A stretch of DNA of 64,000 bases from Cheiracanthium punctorium (GCA_038373885.1 JAWZYV010017493.1:744001-808000), one strand, 5' to 3'; shown: positions 10,801-22,144, counted from the stretch's first letter. Notes: generated by a model from the sequence alone, not told the origin. A program made the numbers and translations.

Positions 10801-13043
10801 TATTATTTTTAAATGGGGTAGAACTTTTTTTTTTCTTATGGCCGGGTCAATGGCCTACTTGAGGCTTGACCACTACGAGGGGCGGAGATGTTGGTCATTT
10901 AATTATGGGGGCACCTATTAGGCAGATCAACGTTGCGCCCTATGTGTGATCTAATTTTGAACCAATTCCATATGAGAGACCTAGCACCTGAAATCGAGAC
11001 ACCCGCAGAGGTATCGTTTGAACAAGGAGAAAATATCACCCACGAACAGATTTTACGCGTGCCAACTACTATTAGCGCCCACGGTCCCACAGCAGTCCAG
11101 GCAAGAGATTTTTCACCATTTCAAGCAGTTGCCAAGCCGGTGCTGCTTCACTTTCAGTGTTCTTAAGAGAGCAGATCTTAGTGACTAGGTCACTGCGGTG
11201 CAGAGCTAAAACTAAAATCATGAATATTATGAACTTTCTCAGGAAGAATATCGCGTTTTCCATGTTGACAAAAGATAACTATTTGGAAACAATAACTTTT
11301 TTTAGCATTTTAAAGTGTTTAACTAGCTGGAACCCATCAAATTCGACGGTCACTTTATTGACCGTAATGCTTCAAAAATAAATGGAAACGACCAGGAATG
11401 TCACCTAGGTCTAGGACAGGAAAAATCCAAGAGCAACACCGTCATGACGTGACGTATGACAGAAAGTAAACAAAAAATTTGCGCCAGTTCTTACTTTAGC
11501 AGCTGTGCGATGACGGTGAAATGATTGAAATCTTTTAACTATATTTATTGAGTAAAAAAAAAGGAAAGTACGTATTAAATGACGAATGAGCACGAATACA
11601 GTTATAAATTCTAATTGAGTATTACGTTGAAGACGATATTTTGGGTCCAGCCATCGACCACGGATCGTCCAGGTGAATCCTCGTGAGTGATCTTGACTGC
11701 CACGGCTGCCCTTGAAAGAGCGACATACAACATCCCATGAGAAAATACTGATTCAGGAAGGTAAATGTCATCCAGGTGAATCCTCGTGAGTGATCTTGAC
11801 TGCCACGACTGCCCTTGAAAGAGCGACATACAACATTCCATGAGAAAATACTAATTCAGGAAGGTAAATGCCAACAGTACGAAGTGAAAATAGTAAAAAA
11901 TATCGTAATTCTGCGAGAGACAAAAAATCTAATCCGCCAAAAGTCGATCGCGCGCTCCCTGCTTTATTTGCCTTTTCTCACGCTACGATCGATGGTGAAG
12001 ATCCAATATCAGATAAAAGACAGAAAAATTAAAGAAATAAGAGATAAAGCGCCGAAATAAAGAAGGGGTGTATACCTGCCAACAATGTGGTTAATGAACC
12101 AAAATGTGTTTCTATGGAGAAAAATTTGAAACAAAAAAAATGTGACCCCCCCCCTCCCCACAAGTGATCGTATTAGCGATTTTAAAATTTATGAAATTTA
12201 AGAAATACATTTTTTCTCGTGCTTTTTAATTTGATGTCGTAATGTCTTATGAAGTGTCATACTTTTGAGTGAAGACAGGCTTTATTCTGGTTACTGATTG
12301 GTCGTGGAGAGCATGCGCTGATAAAACTGTATCAAATACGTCTTCAGGAAATTTGCCCCAGCTGTGTTTGTGTTTTAAGATATACAGATGTTCTGCTTTA
12401 TATACTTCCATAGACTTTTATTCTGGGACTATTAAACCAGAGCCAAGTTTGTTGAAACTCTAGTTCCTTCCACTTTTTGCAGCGTTTTGGTTCAGTTTCT
12501 CGCTGCTGCTTGTAAATCTTCTCTTTTATTTTTTGTCTTACTTGCTTGCATTCTTGCTCTGCTGTGACTTGTTATCTGCTTGTGAATTATAATAATCCAC
12601 AGCTAAATATTGCTGTCCCAATAATTTACTTGCATGTTTCGTGTATCAAAATATTTCTTGGACGTCATTCATTTCGCATCAGAGTTCTAATGTAGAATTT
12701 TTCTTTTCCGCTCTTTTTCAGGCCTCTGGACAAAGACCGCTTCTTAGCACCGGATATCGATGCCGCTACCGAAATCTTGAAGGACGAAAAAGTGTGGATC
12801 GCTGTTAAACCACACATGGATAGGTATTTCATGGAGCAAGGAGTGGAGACGAGACCCTCCTCACCCACGACATCGGTCAGGCATCAGGGGAAGCGCAAGC
12901 TTTCTGTTGAATATTCTAATGGGCTCAGTCGCAACGGATTCTTCGAAGGACACGTCATCAATGGGTATGAGAGCGACGATGAGGTCCCCCTGAAACCCCC
13001 GGCAAAGATTCAACGGTCGCTTTGTACTATAGCAGAGGTGTAA
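4741..13043 (+). CDS. HAL: Histidine ammonia-lyase, C-terminal 375 residues (8 exons; 5' part outside window)
   Basis: HAL converts L-histidine to trans-urocanate and ammonia, the first step of cytosolic histidine breakdown. The joined exons match the C-terminal part of animal HAL closely. Visible signatures are [16 protein letters not shown] (equivalents of bacterial Gln277, Tyr280 and Arg283), [18 protein letters not shown] (Phe329 region), [29 protein letters not shown] (Glu414 equivalent) and [14 protein letters not shown]. The MIO-forming Ala-Ser-Gly is encoded upstream of the window. Joined CDS: 4741-4836, 5880-5975, 8139-8278, 8792-8857, 8971-9049, 9992-10078, 10408-10651, 12722-13043. 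Every junction is GT-AG and the frame is intact, so the gene looks functional. The C-terminal tail is longer than in vertebrate HAL and ends in a basic, serine-rich, acidic stretch. Family assignment is firm; activity is inferred. Confidence 0.95.
5880..5975 (+). CDS. HAL: HAL exon
   Basis: Acceptor TTAATTGCAG, donor GTAAGT. Encodes [20 protein letters not shown] through HPSEMA. The split Asp codon at the 5' junction and the split codon at the 3' junction both resolve in frame. Confidence 0.92.
5976..7429. other. HAL intron, no recognisable feature
   Basis: AT-rich. One TGACGTCA (CRE-like) octamer occurs near 6225 in a slightly GC-richer patch (6180-6330), which might be an old element. I see no convincing exon or repeat termini. 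Confidence 0.4.
7434..8005 (+). mobile_element. piggyBac-type MITE (copy 1), TTAA flanked
   Basis: TTAA occurs at 7430-7433 and 8006-8009. The ends are CCCTTTGAGGCGCAAC and, reversed, CCCTTTAACGCGCAGT; TTAA targets with CCC-starting ends are typical of piggyBac elements. The interior folds on itself: an ACGATCGAAACGTTCATCGC block and its complement occur around CAGCTGTCTGTG, and the complement is partly duplicated. There is no coding capacity. It lies in the HAL intron before the QDAYTLR exon. Confidence 0.8.
8139..8278 (+). CDS. HAL: HAL exon with active-site QDAYTLR motif
   Basis: Acceptor TTCTCTCAAG, donor GTATCC (weaker than consensus). Encodes [20 protein letters not shown] through SATDNP. 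It contains the Gln, Tyr and Arg residues that line the substrate pocket in characterised HALs. Ends on a codon boundary. Confidence 0.93.
8792..8857 (+). CDS. HAL: HAL exon with NFHGE motif
   Basis: Exactly 22 codons ([20 protein letters not shown] then AK) between acceptor AACTTCAG and donor GTGAAC. The motif around NFHGE is diagnostic for the HAL/PAL family. Confidence 0.92.
8971..9049 (+). CDS. HAL: HAL exon
   Basis: Acceptor TATATCATAG, donor GTATGT. Encodes [20 protein letters not shown] through RLINP and leaves one base, which pairs with the next exon to make Ala. Confidence 0.92.
9668..9872. mobile_element. Short TA-flanked inverted-repeat MITE
   Basis: Left end CACTCTTAATAGAAGTAGTT and right end, reversed, CACTTTTAATAAAAGTACTT are flanked by TA at 9666-9667 and 9873-9874. 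The inverted similarity continues through ACATTTCACCAT and beyond. Size and TA target fit a Tc1/mariner-type MITE. It lies in a HAL intron. Confidence 0.65.
9992..10078 (+). CDS. HAL: HAL exon
   Basis: Acceptor TTTCTCCTTCAG, donor GTAAGC. Encodes [20 protein letters not shown] through HCTAAAL; the last base joins the next exon to form Val. Confidence 0.93.
10408..10651 (+). CDS. HAL: HAL exon with TEDHVSMGG motif
   Basis: Acceptor TTATTTTTTCCAG, donor GTAAGT. Encodes [20 protein letters not shown] through YNLVRSVV plus two bases of Lys. It includes the Glu of the TEDHVSM motif, a catalytic residue in bacterial HAL. Confidence 0.95.
10840..11205 (+). repeat. Unclassified interspersed repeat, copy A
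   Basis: Shares order and wording with 30475-30800 (same strand) and 28333-28710 (opposite strand): AATTTTGAACC-ATTCCA-ATGAG, CACCTGAAATCG, AGAGGTATCGTTT, TTTTACG-G-ACCA, GCCAAGCCGG-TGCTGCTTCACTT. No terminal repeats are recognised. It lies in the last HAL intron. Confidence 0.6.
11611..11870 (-). pseudogene. Helitron-type helicase C-terminal fragment, with 103-bp duplication
   Basis: The minus strand reads [18 protein letters not shown] followed by VKI and, further on, QNIVFNVIL. This matches the C-terminal motif of PIF1-like helicases carried by Helitrons (consensus-like LP-PVFSHGQLYVALSR). A segment of 103 bp is present twice in tandem (about 11665-11767 and 11768-11870). Because 103 is not a multiple of three, the second copy shifts the frame. 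Only the last few dozen residues survive. It lies in the HAL intron between exons ending 10651 and starting 12722. Confidence 0.65.
12722..13043 (+). CDS. HAL: HAL terminal coding exon with extended tail
   Basis: Acceptor GCTCTTTTTCAG. Encodes [20 protein letters not shown] onward to stop TAA at 13041-13043. After the family-conserved RPSSPT segment the protein continues about 55 residues with a GKRKLS basic patch, an acidic ESDDEVP run and ...CTIAEV at the end. This tail is the least conserved part of HAL. Confidence 0.93.
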
Positions 13044-13148
13044 ATGACTGAAACAAACTTTGTATGAAGTTTCCAAGATGTATTTGTTTATTATTTGAGG
13101 ACTTGTATGAGAAATGGTATGTTTGAGAACTTGGGTAGTGAGCAAAAT

Positions 13149-13468
13149 TGTATGTCTTGTGTCACATCGTTATGAAGTTCCAGTTGCGTTCTGCATTCTC
13201 ACTAAATGGTAGGCAATTCCTGAGCCAAGTGCGCTACATTGCTTAAATGAAATCGTATATTTTATGCAGTGTCAAAAATTATAAAGTCCTGTTTTCGATC
13301 TGCAACGCCTGCCAAGGGATATGCATTGCTGAAGCCATATGTGCCGAACCTGCTTAAATGAAATGGTATAGCTTATGTTACATGATTATAACTTGAACGT
13401 GGTCTGAGTTCCTGCTAAATGATAGGCAACGCTCAAACCACGAGCACTGCACTGCTTAAGTGAAACCG
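13149..13468. repeat. Three tandem units of about 102-112 bp downstream of HAL stop
   Basis: Each unit starts GTAT-(G/T/A)(C/T)TT and ends in a CTGCTTAAATGAAA-like phrase (13236-13252, 13348-13365, 13450-13466). In between are recognisable versions of CTAAATG-TAGGCAA and GAGC-A. Divergence between units is high. Confidence 0.55.
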
Positions 13469-13933
13469 TCCAGAGGGTGCTGGAAATAGTATTGCGTGCA
13501 AAGCAAAAGGGTCTGCAGTTTGACAAGTAGTACAAGACCGCAGTTTGCTCTACGAGAAGAAGTGCATTCCCGCAAGCGGAACTAAACATACACGTTCCGT
13601 CCACTGAAACTGGCTGTCCAAGTAGTAGTTAGTCAGTTTATCGGCAAGATTTTGCAATTAAACAAATTAAGTCTCAAAAATTAACAAACGATTAGTATTT
13701 TCCTTGCCCAATGTAAGTTGAAAATTGAGAAGCAGAAGCGCATTCTGCAAAATGTCTTTTTTGAATTTCGAATTCAATTTCTATTTTATATTAATATGCG
13801 TAAAATTTTGAAACTCGAGCTCTTGCGAATAGGCATGGAACAAACAATTTAATATGATAAATAATTAATTATAAATATATTTCGATTTATAATTCTGTAT
13901 TGATTGAATTAATACAAACCAAAACCATTATTT

Positions 13934-13946
13934 TTACACTCACACA

Positions 13947-13984
<38 letters not shown>
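13934..13984. repeat. Compound (CA)n(GA)n microsatellite
   Basis: An uninterrupted CA run changes to a GA run near 13964. Confidence 0.95.
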
Positions 13985-14851
13985 CTAAAATTCTCTCAAG
14001 CCCTTTAAGAAATGTATCTTTCTGATTAATTTTGATATTGATATCTAAGAAGTTTTCCTCACGAAATTATATGCTTCCAGACACATAAGAGACAAAGGAT
14101 CCGAAGCAACATATGTTAGTTTAAAAAGAGAATTTCGCCCTTCATTCAGAAATTATCATATTATATTTAATAAATCAATAAATAATTTTAAAAGACATAC
14201 CATGGATCTCATGCATAAGAAAATTTGGGGGGAGAGGTGATTCTATCTGCAAATTGATGTGGCGTTTCAATTTCATGTAGGATTTACAGTTCGAATAGCA
14301 TGGTTAGTTATCTCTGTTGAAAAGACAGGATCTGTGATTCAGTTGACCTGCCAACCTTCAGTGATAACAAGTTCTTTGCTTTTATTATTTTCATTGATAT
14401 TTATTTTCATCTCCTATGTTTTTGCACAGTGAGAGAGCAGTGTACGTTCATTTATCCACGTCATTTTTTAACCTATATATATGTATATAGATAATATTGC
14501 TTATTGTAATTATATTTGTTTTGGCACATTGTAACGATTTATGTTATATAGTTATTCGTGTGTTTTTCACCCTGTATATCTTGGGATGAATTGCTTTTTT
14601 TACACCGGGAACATTCGTAACTGAACTGCATCCAAAAGTAAATCAGTAAAGGATAGTGACTTATGCACAGACAAATCCTTCAATAAAATCCAAGTAAAAT
14701 TTACTAGATCATTTGTGAACACGGGTTTAATAAAACTCATAGATTTACCAGAAGGAAAGCTTCAATGTAAAAAAAAGAAGGCATTAACCACTATGCCAAA
14801 TCTACATGTTACTGATGAACTCGAGGCTGTTTCTAGTATTTTGTCGCTCAA

Positions 14852-15089
14852 CCCTTTGAAGCGCAAATATTTTCATACCAATATAGAAAACTAACTGGAT
14901 AGACCACCCAACGCCGGAAAAGTACAGCCGTTGCCATCTATCCATTTAACTACCAACAAGATGGCGGTAGATCGAGTAGCCCCTCTGGCGCTGCAGAGCC
15001 AAAGAAGTTTTCAGGCACAGGTGGCTGCTCAGCCAGCTGACCTGATGAAATAAGGTGGTTTCACGTGGCAACCACCGCGCGTCAAAGGA
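14852..15089 (+). mobile_element. piggyBac-type MITE (copy 2), short derivative
   Basis: Ends CCCTTTGAAGCGCAA and, reversed, TCCTTTGACGCGCGG match copy 1. Flanks are TCAA (one mismatch) and TTAA (15090-15093). The interior keeps GCCGTTGCCATC and the CAAGATGGCGG phrase. Confidence 0.65.
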
Positions 15090-15093
15090 TTAA

Positions 15094-17204
15094 TAACTTT
15101 TTTTAATAGTGAAAAAAGGAGGAGAACTAGAGTCATTCGAAGCTATTTTGCCTGTTCAGAAAAATTTAAGTAACAATTTTGTTCAGAAACTGGTTTGCGC
15201 TTATCAGAGCATCTCAGGCTTCTGACTATCTTGATTCTAGTTGAAACACAACTGAAGATTATCATTATAATGGAAACCATCCACTGCACTGAATTTCGCT
15301 CGTGTATTTCAATATTTGAGCGATCCTTTCTGATATTTACCTCATTAGTGCATGTTTATTCATACAAAACATGCGCTTTAAAAGTCTACCCTTCTGTTCA
15401 AAGTTCAACTGGTTCCCCATTGTGCCTGAAAAAAAAAAATGAAAAATAAAATAAAATAAAAATGAAAGGCTACTACAGTCTGCGTATGCTCCTATTATGC
15501 AAATATAGTGGACCAGTTACAGTTTAAGCTGCAAAGTTTAGGCTTAAAGTAACTCTATTTTTTTTCCATGATTCTTATAATATTATATATTAGTCTTCAT
15601 TGAAAGCTGAAATTAATTTCTTGTCTTGGTAAACTATTCAAATAAATAGTAGAGTGCATGACGCAAAAATTAATTGATTAATTCAGTCAAGATGATTATC
15701 TCAGATTAACCTAATATTATAGTTGAATATAAAAATTCACTCATTTTTCTTCCTTTATTTATGATTGTTATTCATTAATTTATCATTCGAATTTTTCCGA
15801 ATTTTTTTAATTATAATGTAGTACTTTTTATTAAATATTGTTTGTTAATGCAGTCTAACCTCGATATCTCGAATAAATGTGCTTTCCCTTTGACGCCCTT
15901 TTATCTCATCTCTTAATCTCAATATCTCTTATTCTTTCGGTACCCCTCAACTTCGAGCTATCGAGGGTACACTGTAATTTCATTGTGATCGTATCTTAAA
16001 CATGCTGCTTTTCTTAGGTTATTTTCGGTGAATCATGTTAAACATTGCTTAACTGCCTGATTGATACTATTTGGAGAGTTTTTTGTATAATTATAAGTAA
16101 TAAAATACTTTTTATGAAAAGAAAAACGTAAAGCTCTGATTCATTTTTAAATTAATACACTCACAATATTTCAGTTATAAATTTCTATTCTGCGTAAAAA
16201 TGATAAAGGAAAATCTAAAAAATAACGTCAGATTTAAAAAAAAAAAATTATTCATTCAACATCTACTTATACAATACGCTAACGCATGTGGTACCAGAAT
16301 CGACGATATTTCCACGCTGCGAACGGCAACAGGTAGATGTAAACATTAGTGCAATAACAATGACGCAGTGAATGGAAATGTGCGAAAATCCAAAATAAAA
16401 GTTCAGTGACGTCAAATGAAGCAAGCATATTCGTTACTGGTTACTTTTACTTCCGTCACGCAGTAGCTAAGATTACAAAATAACAATAATGCACAGCGAA
16501 AATGCAAGATCTTTCGGATATTTTCACACCTTTAATCAAATTTAGAATACTTGGCGGGCTTATCGCGCACAAAAAAAAAAAAAAAAAAAAAAAGTCGCCA
16601 TGCAATGGGCTAAAGAACATTTTTTCATAATCATTTTATGGATGGAAATGTCACCAATGTCCATACATTTCGCAATAGTACTTGGCATCACTACCATAGC
16701 CAACATCGGTTTTTATGATAACACTCAAAATTTGTAGCAACGCCAACCTAATGACAAATTGAATGGCAAATGCTGTTAAAACAAAGAAACATGATTTTCA
16801 TTGAAATGAGTCCAATAATTTGGCCAACACTGCCCTGCGTATAAAGAACTGTAAGGTATTGAGTGACGAAGCTGGCCTCCTTGGCGGCTAGTTTCATATA
16901 TTATATAAAAATATATCATTTTGTCAAAAGTTTATTTTAGAGGCGTTTCGCTCATTTGCTGCAACAACGCCATAACTCAAAAATCACATTTTTTTTAGGA
17001 AATGCATCCAAATTTTTGTAAGCATGAAGAAACGTACACTCGCAGAAACGACACTACTGTCGTTCAGGGGGGGGGGGGGGTCAGTTTCAATAACTCAGAA
17101 GTGACATAGCGAAAATATGGCCATGATAACTTGGACACCCTTGTCCCGAAATTTAGATTTATGTTTACAAAAGAATAGAAATCAATCCACTTTGCGATAA
17201 ACAA
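15094..17204. other. Intergenic AT-rich DNA, no gene seen
   Basis: Contains an A run near 16570-16593 and a G run near 17069-17080. No exon, terminal repeat or RNA gene is recognised. Confidence 0.5.
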
Positions 17205-18570
17205 TATCTTTAAAGATTTGTCATATTTTAAAGCAAGAATTTTGTAGAATTTCTTTTTCCTTCAAGAAAAACACGTAAAAAAAATAAAGCGGAGCGTGCT
17301 ACCCTCCTTAGAGCAAAATTTCAAAATGGCATGAAACTGATTTTTAGGTATTCGTGGGTGTTTTACTTTACCGCAAGAAGTTTCTGAAGGCTTTTTTGCT
17401 TTGAGAGAAATATGTGAAAAGAACGTTTAAGCCTTTGGTTTGAGAGAGATATGTGAAAAGAACGTTTAAGCCCCCTACACATACAGGCTACGAATTTTGG
17501 AAAATTGTTGTTATATCCTTAAAAAAAATTCACGAGCATGCCAAAATTCGTATTATTATAGTTTCAACAGTTTGAACTAGGTGAAATACTGATTATTTAA
17601 AATTTAAAGAAAGGGATTAATATTCAAATCAAAGCACCTGCTCGAAAAGTCCAGAGGCAGGACGTAAAAGTTGAATACATCGGTCCTGCATATTTATAAC
17701 TAATAGAAATAAAAATAAGAATAAATTTAAGTCGTGTACATAAAAGCTGAAATGCAAGCGGAGCTAATGAGTACGTAATTAATCTCTTGCAGTTATTTTT
17801 CTCCTTCAAATTCTTATGATTCGATTTCTGCTCAACTGCTGGAAAAGAATGAACCGGAAATAAAGATGGGAAATAGTACGTACTTTCCTTTCAGTTATTG
17901 TACGGACTAGGTTCCCTTAGAAAGTCCCCTACGAAGGGCATTCCCCCTAGGGCCTAGAACACTACTGCAGTCAATAGGCCTTAATCCATAATAAAACAAA
18001 CCTTTCAGTTTTTAGTTGTACCGTTACACGAGTTATAGTTCAATACTCGTGGTTCAACCATTTTTTTCAAATCGTGGTTCAATCTTTTACTACCGCCTGG
18101 TCCAATAGAAGTACAAAATAATGGAGAATAATATTTCTCCTTGGAAGGATGCAGCTAATTCAGTACCATTTTAGGGTTCAACTTTGAACTACTACTATTA
18201 ACAGTTCAATGTCCTGTTTTTCGTATATCAATACTTTGCCTAGCCTAAACTACTGAAGCTAATTATGCAAAATTCTAGCGTTAGTGCTAGATTGGAGAGC
18301 ATTTTCCAAAAATCGTAAAAATAAAATTCATAAGGAGGCCTAAACGTTCTTTTTGCTGTCCTGTGTGATCTCAAAGAAGAAAATAATATCCATAAAATTC
18401 TTGCTGTAAAATACAACACTCACGAATACCTAAAAATCGATTTCAGAACATTTTGAATGCGGGCCTTCAAAGAGGTCAGACGTGAAAAAACGGGGAGGGT
18501 GGTCGTTTTTCTTGAAAGAAAAAAAAATTATCTATAAAATTCTCCCTTTAAAATTTAACGAACATGAGTT
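17205..18570. mobile_element. Inverted-repeat element with about 220-bp arms
   Basis: The left arm (about 17205-17440) and right arm (about 18340-18570) are complementary with indels. Examples are CTGATTTTTAGGTATTCGTG against CACGAATACCTAAAAATCGA and AAAAGAACGTTTA against TAAACGTTCTTTT. The left arm carries a local duplication of the AAGAACGTTTAAGCC phrase. The middle includes a segment resembling the MITE at 9668 (AGCTAATTCAGTACCATTT). Exact termini and target duplication are unclear. Confidence 0.55.
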
Positions 18571-18679
18571 CCTATGGTGAAGCACAGATTGTTAATAATT
18601 CCATTCTTGTTGAAAAGATATTTTTTGAATTTTATGTGTAAAAGGACATTACTTTCCAGTACGCCTAATATTATTATTA

Positions 18680-18725
18680 CTAGCTGCGTACCCGTTCTCC
18701 GCACGGTAGGGAACGAAACTTTTTC
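18680..18725 (-). mobile_element. Helitron 3' terminus (second copy)
   Basis: CTAG (18680-18683) preceded by A, then a CCGT/ACGG hairpin (18692-18706), matches the terminus at 18-48. It reads as a Helitron 3' end on the minus strand. The body to the right is too diverged for me to find the matching TC end. Confidence 0.55.
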
Positions 18726-19042
18726 TTACATGTATAGTTCGAATTGATTCCAGTGATTTGGGATCAAAAAATAAGCAAAATGATTTGACTCGTGGCGTAA
18801 AGTTACTCATTAGTTATTTGTAAAGTTAGTATAAGTACTGACCTGAGACCATTGTTAATATTATGACGCAAAAAACTATGTCGGTGTCATTCGCAATTAG
18901 AAAAGAAAAGCGTGACGGTTCACAGTGAAAATTCCTAATATTCAAAATGTCTCATTTCTGCATTATACTCTTTTTTAGATTTAAGTTATGCTATCAATAC
19001 CTTAGATACTACATGATGTGGAGAACCGTTTTATTTTATAAT

Positions 19043-19090
19043 TACATAGTTGTGTACCAGCTCTTCGCAAGGCAAGAAGAGAACATTTTC
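19043..19090 (-). mobile_element. Degenerate Helitron 3' terminus relic
   Basis: TAGTTGTGTACCAGCTCTTCGC plus AAGG resembles the terminus at 18680 with substitutions, including loss of the exact CTAG. Likely an older copy of the same family. Confidence 0.35.
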
Positions 19091-19599
19091 CTAAAAAATG
19101 TGATCATAACTCTTGTGAGAAAACAGAATCTCCAAGAAAAAAGAAAGTTCTGTTACAGACTTTTCTGTTGAAACTACCGCGGGATATATTAACGCGACTA
19201 TTAGACTTACTTACTATTTTGTTAGCTGTGATGTAAGACGGTTGTTGAAGAATGAATAGAAGGCTTAGTTTCACGAAATATTTATTAATGCGATATATTG
19301 TACTTTGATCAATATTGCCTTAGCATATCAACTTACTATTAATTATACTATCTTTTACTGATACCAATACAATATACTGTCGTTTTGCAACCGTTAATGC
19401 TTAATTTAAAGAAACTGTTTAGATATTCGCCACGATTTTAGGCTTTGGTGACTCTTTGCAATTTACGCATCAGCATAAACGAATCATTTCAGTTTATGGT
19501 TACCACTAAATCAGCTCTCCATAAATTTTTACGCATAATTCTTGTCAGATTTTTGTATTTAGCACCAGTGCCCTATTATATCATGGGCAAATCGGGACT

Positions 19600-19750
19600 T
19601 TGCCATGGGGCCTCCGGCTCGAAATGGCCCCCAATTTCAAATGTTGTCCTTTTTTTACAAAAAAATTTATGAAAAATAAAACAAATTTCATACATGGGGG
19701 CCCCCAAAATTCATCAATGCCCGGGGCCGCCTGTTGGTCATAATCAGGCC
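19600..19750. repeat. GC-richer fragment with GGGGCC-type inverted wording
   Basis: The stretch with GCCATGGGGCCTCCGG, then GGGGGCCCCCAAAATTC and GCCCGGGGCCGCCTG stands out from AT-rich flanks and resembles wording near 37141-37190 and 57370-57420. Probably a shared repeat remnant. Confidence 0.35.
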
Positions 19751-20583
19751 CTGTTTAATACCGCAATATATTTCCTGCTATTCGAAAACGTGACCCGTTT
19801 AAAATCTCGAAAATAATCAATCGAAAATAATGCTGGATAATTCACTGGTGAAAAAGCAGCATTCAATTATTTATCTGGCAACGTAAAGTAAAATATAGAA
19901 TTATTTCATGCGTGGAGTATGTTTTGCTTGTGAGTCCGTTATTCTGATTGAGTTTCGAAAGAGGTTTTAAACGTATGACATCAAAATCACGCACTTTTCA
20001 CATGTGAAAACTCAGTTATTTTAAAGAATTTTATTTATTTTTTTCAACTGGCAATTTTAATAATTGTTACTGTCTCCAAGACAACCAAAACGCAAGATAT
20101 AATACCGAAAATTTTAAGCTGCTGGTATTGAAATGAAAATAATTCTTTACTTAAAAATTCGTAAAAAATCTCCTAATTTATATTTTCCACTGGCTTTTCT
20201 TTTAAAAGAGGGCGAAATGTATGCTCCGTCATTTGACAAAATATAAAAAAGTTATGACGGATAGAATTCAAGATGCAGCAATTTTAAAAATATTTTACGA
20301 AAGTCAGCGTAAAATTTAATTTTATTTGAAAAATTCCCAAAAATCTGAAAAGTTATGTTACACAGTCCGAACAAACAATTTTTAAAAGAAAATTTTCTCC
20401 TCTATCCGATGATGTAAATTTCGTTTTCTTGCGAGTGTAATTACCGGCGTTATTACGTATTAAGCGAGAAAAATCGCTAAAAATCGGACAAAACATAAAA
20501 TAAAACATTTTCTAATTCGAATTTCGAAAAAATCACTCCGAGGCATGTTAGGATCTGTCCTAGTGAAGCCGTATGCAAAATTC

Positions 20584-20664
20584 GGTAGGTCTGCGACCCA
20601 CCGTCTCTGCGCAATGCGAGCGAGAGACGCGCGCAAGAAGAACGGTGGTCACAAACTTACCTAC
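20584..20664. mobile_element. Tiny inverted-repeat element
   Basis: GGTAGGTCTGCGACCCACCG on the left is nearly complementary to CGGTGGTCACAAACTTACC on the right, about 80 bp overall, with a CG-rich middle. No target duplication is evident. Confidence 0.4.
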
Positions 20665-22144
20665 ATAGCTACATACAATGTTTACTCTCGGATTTTATTA
20701 TATATAATATATAAGATAAGATAAGATTATTTATATACAATTTGCAGCCAAAGTGTTAAGATTTAGAAACTCGCAGTTTAACTCTCTTTTCTTGGAAAAG
20801 CATTTACTGTTAAATAAATACCTTTTGGGTTCCTTCATCTGGCCGTAATTCAAGTTCACGGGAATCGCTGGTTTTCGAATTGCAGCCGAAATAGTTGTTT
20901 TTTTTTTCCGTTTACGGTACAATAAGGAAAAATCGATTCTCACACACTGAGTAATTTAACATTTTTTATGATTATTAATTTTTGTTCTTAAAAAATTTTT
21001 TTGCATACTCTATTCCATTGGATTTTTACATATTCTAAATGGAATCTCGTATTCTCCAATTGTTACTTATAATACCACGGAAGAGTGTAAAATGCATTCC
21101 GTATGCAACAACGTGGGAGAAAATTCACTTCTTAATAGGAAGAAATTTTAATTTTCTTCTCTCTCCCATCTTAAAAAAAAAAAAAAAAAAGAAAGAAAGT
21201 AAAAAGTAAAAAAGGAACTGCAGATGATTCATAATTCGAAAAATCCAAAATTCCGAATCCCCAAGATCTGGATTTTAGATTTCGTACTGTAATTCATTGT
21301 CTATGAAACAATTCGTCCTATTAGAAAATTCTACTTGAATTACAAGTCAAAAGTATCGGCAATGACAAAAATATTCTGACCTAAAACTCGACTACAAAAT
21401 TCTTGTTGTTTACTTTAAGCTAGCTCAAATAATCAAAACATCATTCATACGATCAAAAGAAAATATAAAAGGCTGATGAAAGTGATAAAATAATCAACTT
21501 AACATCATTCATCATACAAACAACTTAATAGTTCATGAAATGTAAAACATATAGATAATGAAGGAAAGGGTGTGGAACAGTTCAGTGCTGTGAGAGTTCT
21601 ATCATACTCATGGATACATCACTATTGTATAAAAGTGTATTCATGTAAAAATCAAAAATAATTATTATTTTTCATACCAGTGTTTACACAAAAGGTTTAG
21701 TTTACGCCTTGTTAAACTAAAAGAAAGTAATTTAAAGTTCTTAGAGAATTGTTCTGTTTCAAATGGTTTGTCAAGCTTTAGAAAAAACTGATCTTCGTGG
21801 ATTTTAAAAGAATAGAAAAGATAACGTTCGGACGAAATATGAAGATAAGTTATGAAGTTTAATTAAGTCTTTTGATTAAATTACCCTTTTTCTGTGAATG
21901 ACAGCCAACTTCATTAAAAGTGTTATTCTACATATTGAGCCTTACCCCAAACATTAAATTTCATTACTCTACGGAGACAACCGCATTAATATTTATAACC
22001 CTTATCATGAAGAACAACATTTCTACGAGTGGCGCAGCCTACACCAAGCAATCAACCGCAGCACTCTATGTATACTCGTAGTTTGTGGAATTTTTTAGTG
22101 TCCAACTTTTTTTCTCGAAATCCGCTCTAACGATTCTTTTAAAA

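Larger units (their letters stand above)
13044..14182 (+). other. HAL: HAL 3' flank / probable 3' UTR
   Basis: Follows the TAA stop. Two overlapping AATAAA hexamers lie at 14169-14174 and 14177-14182 and could serve as poly(A) signals. This end is inferred only from the hexamers; no cDNA support is available. Confidence 0.3.

Noticed and set aside
10899..11381. Several 60-77-codon frames on both strands in the last HAL intron
   Set aside because: They overlap each other and coincide with the interspersed repeat shared with 28333 and 30475, so they are repeat-derived rather than genes.
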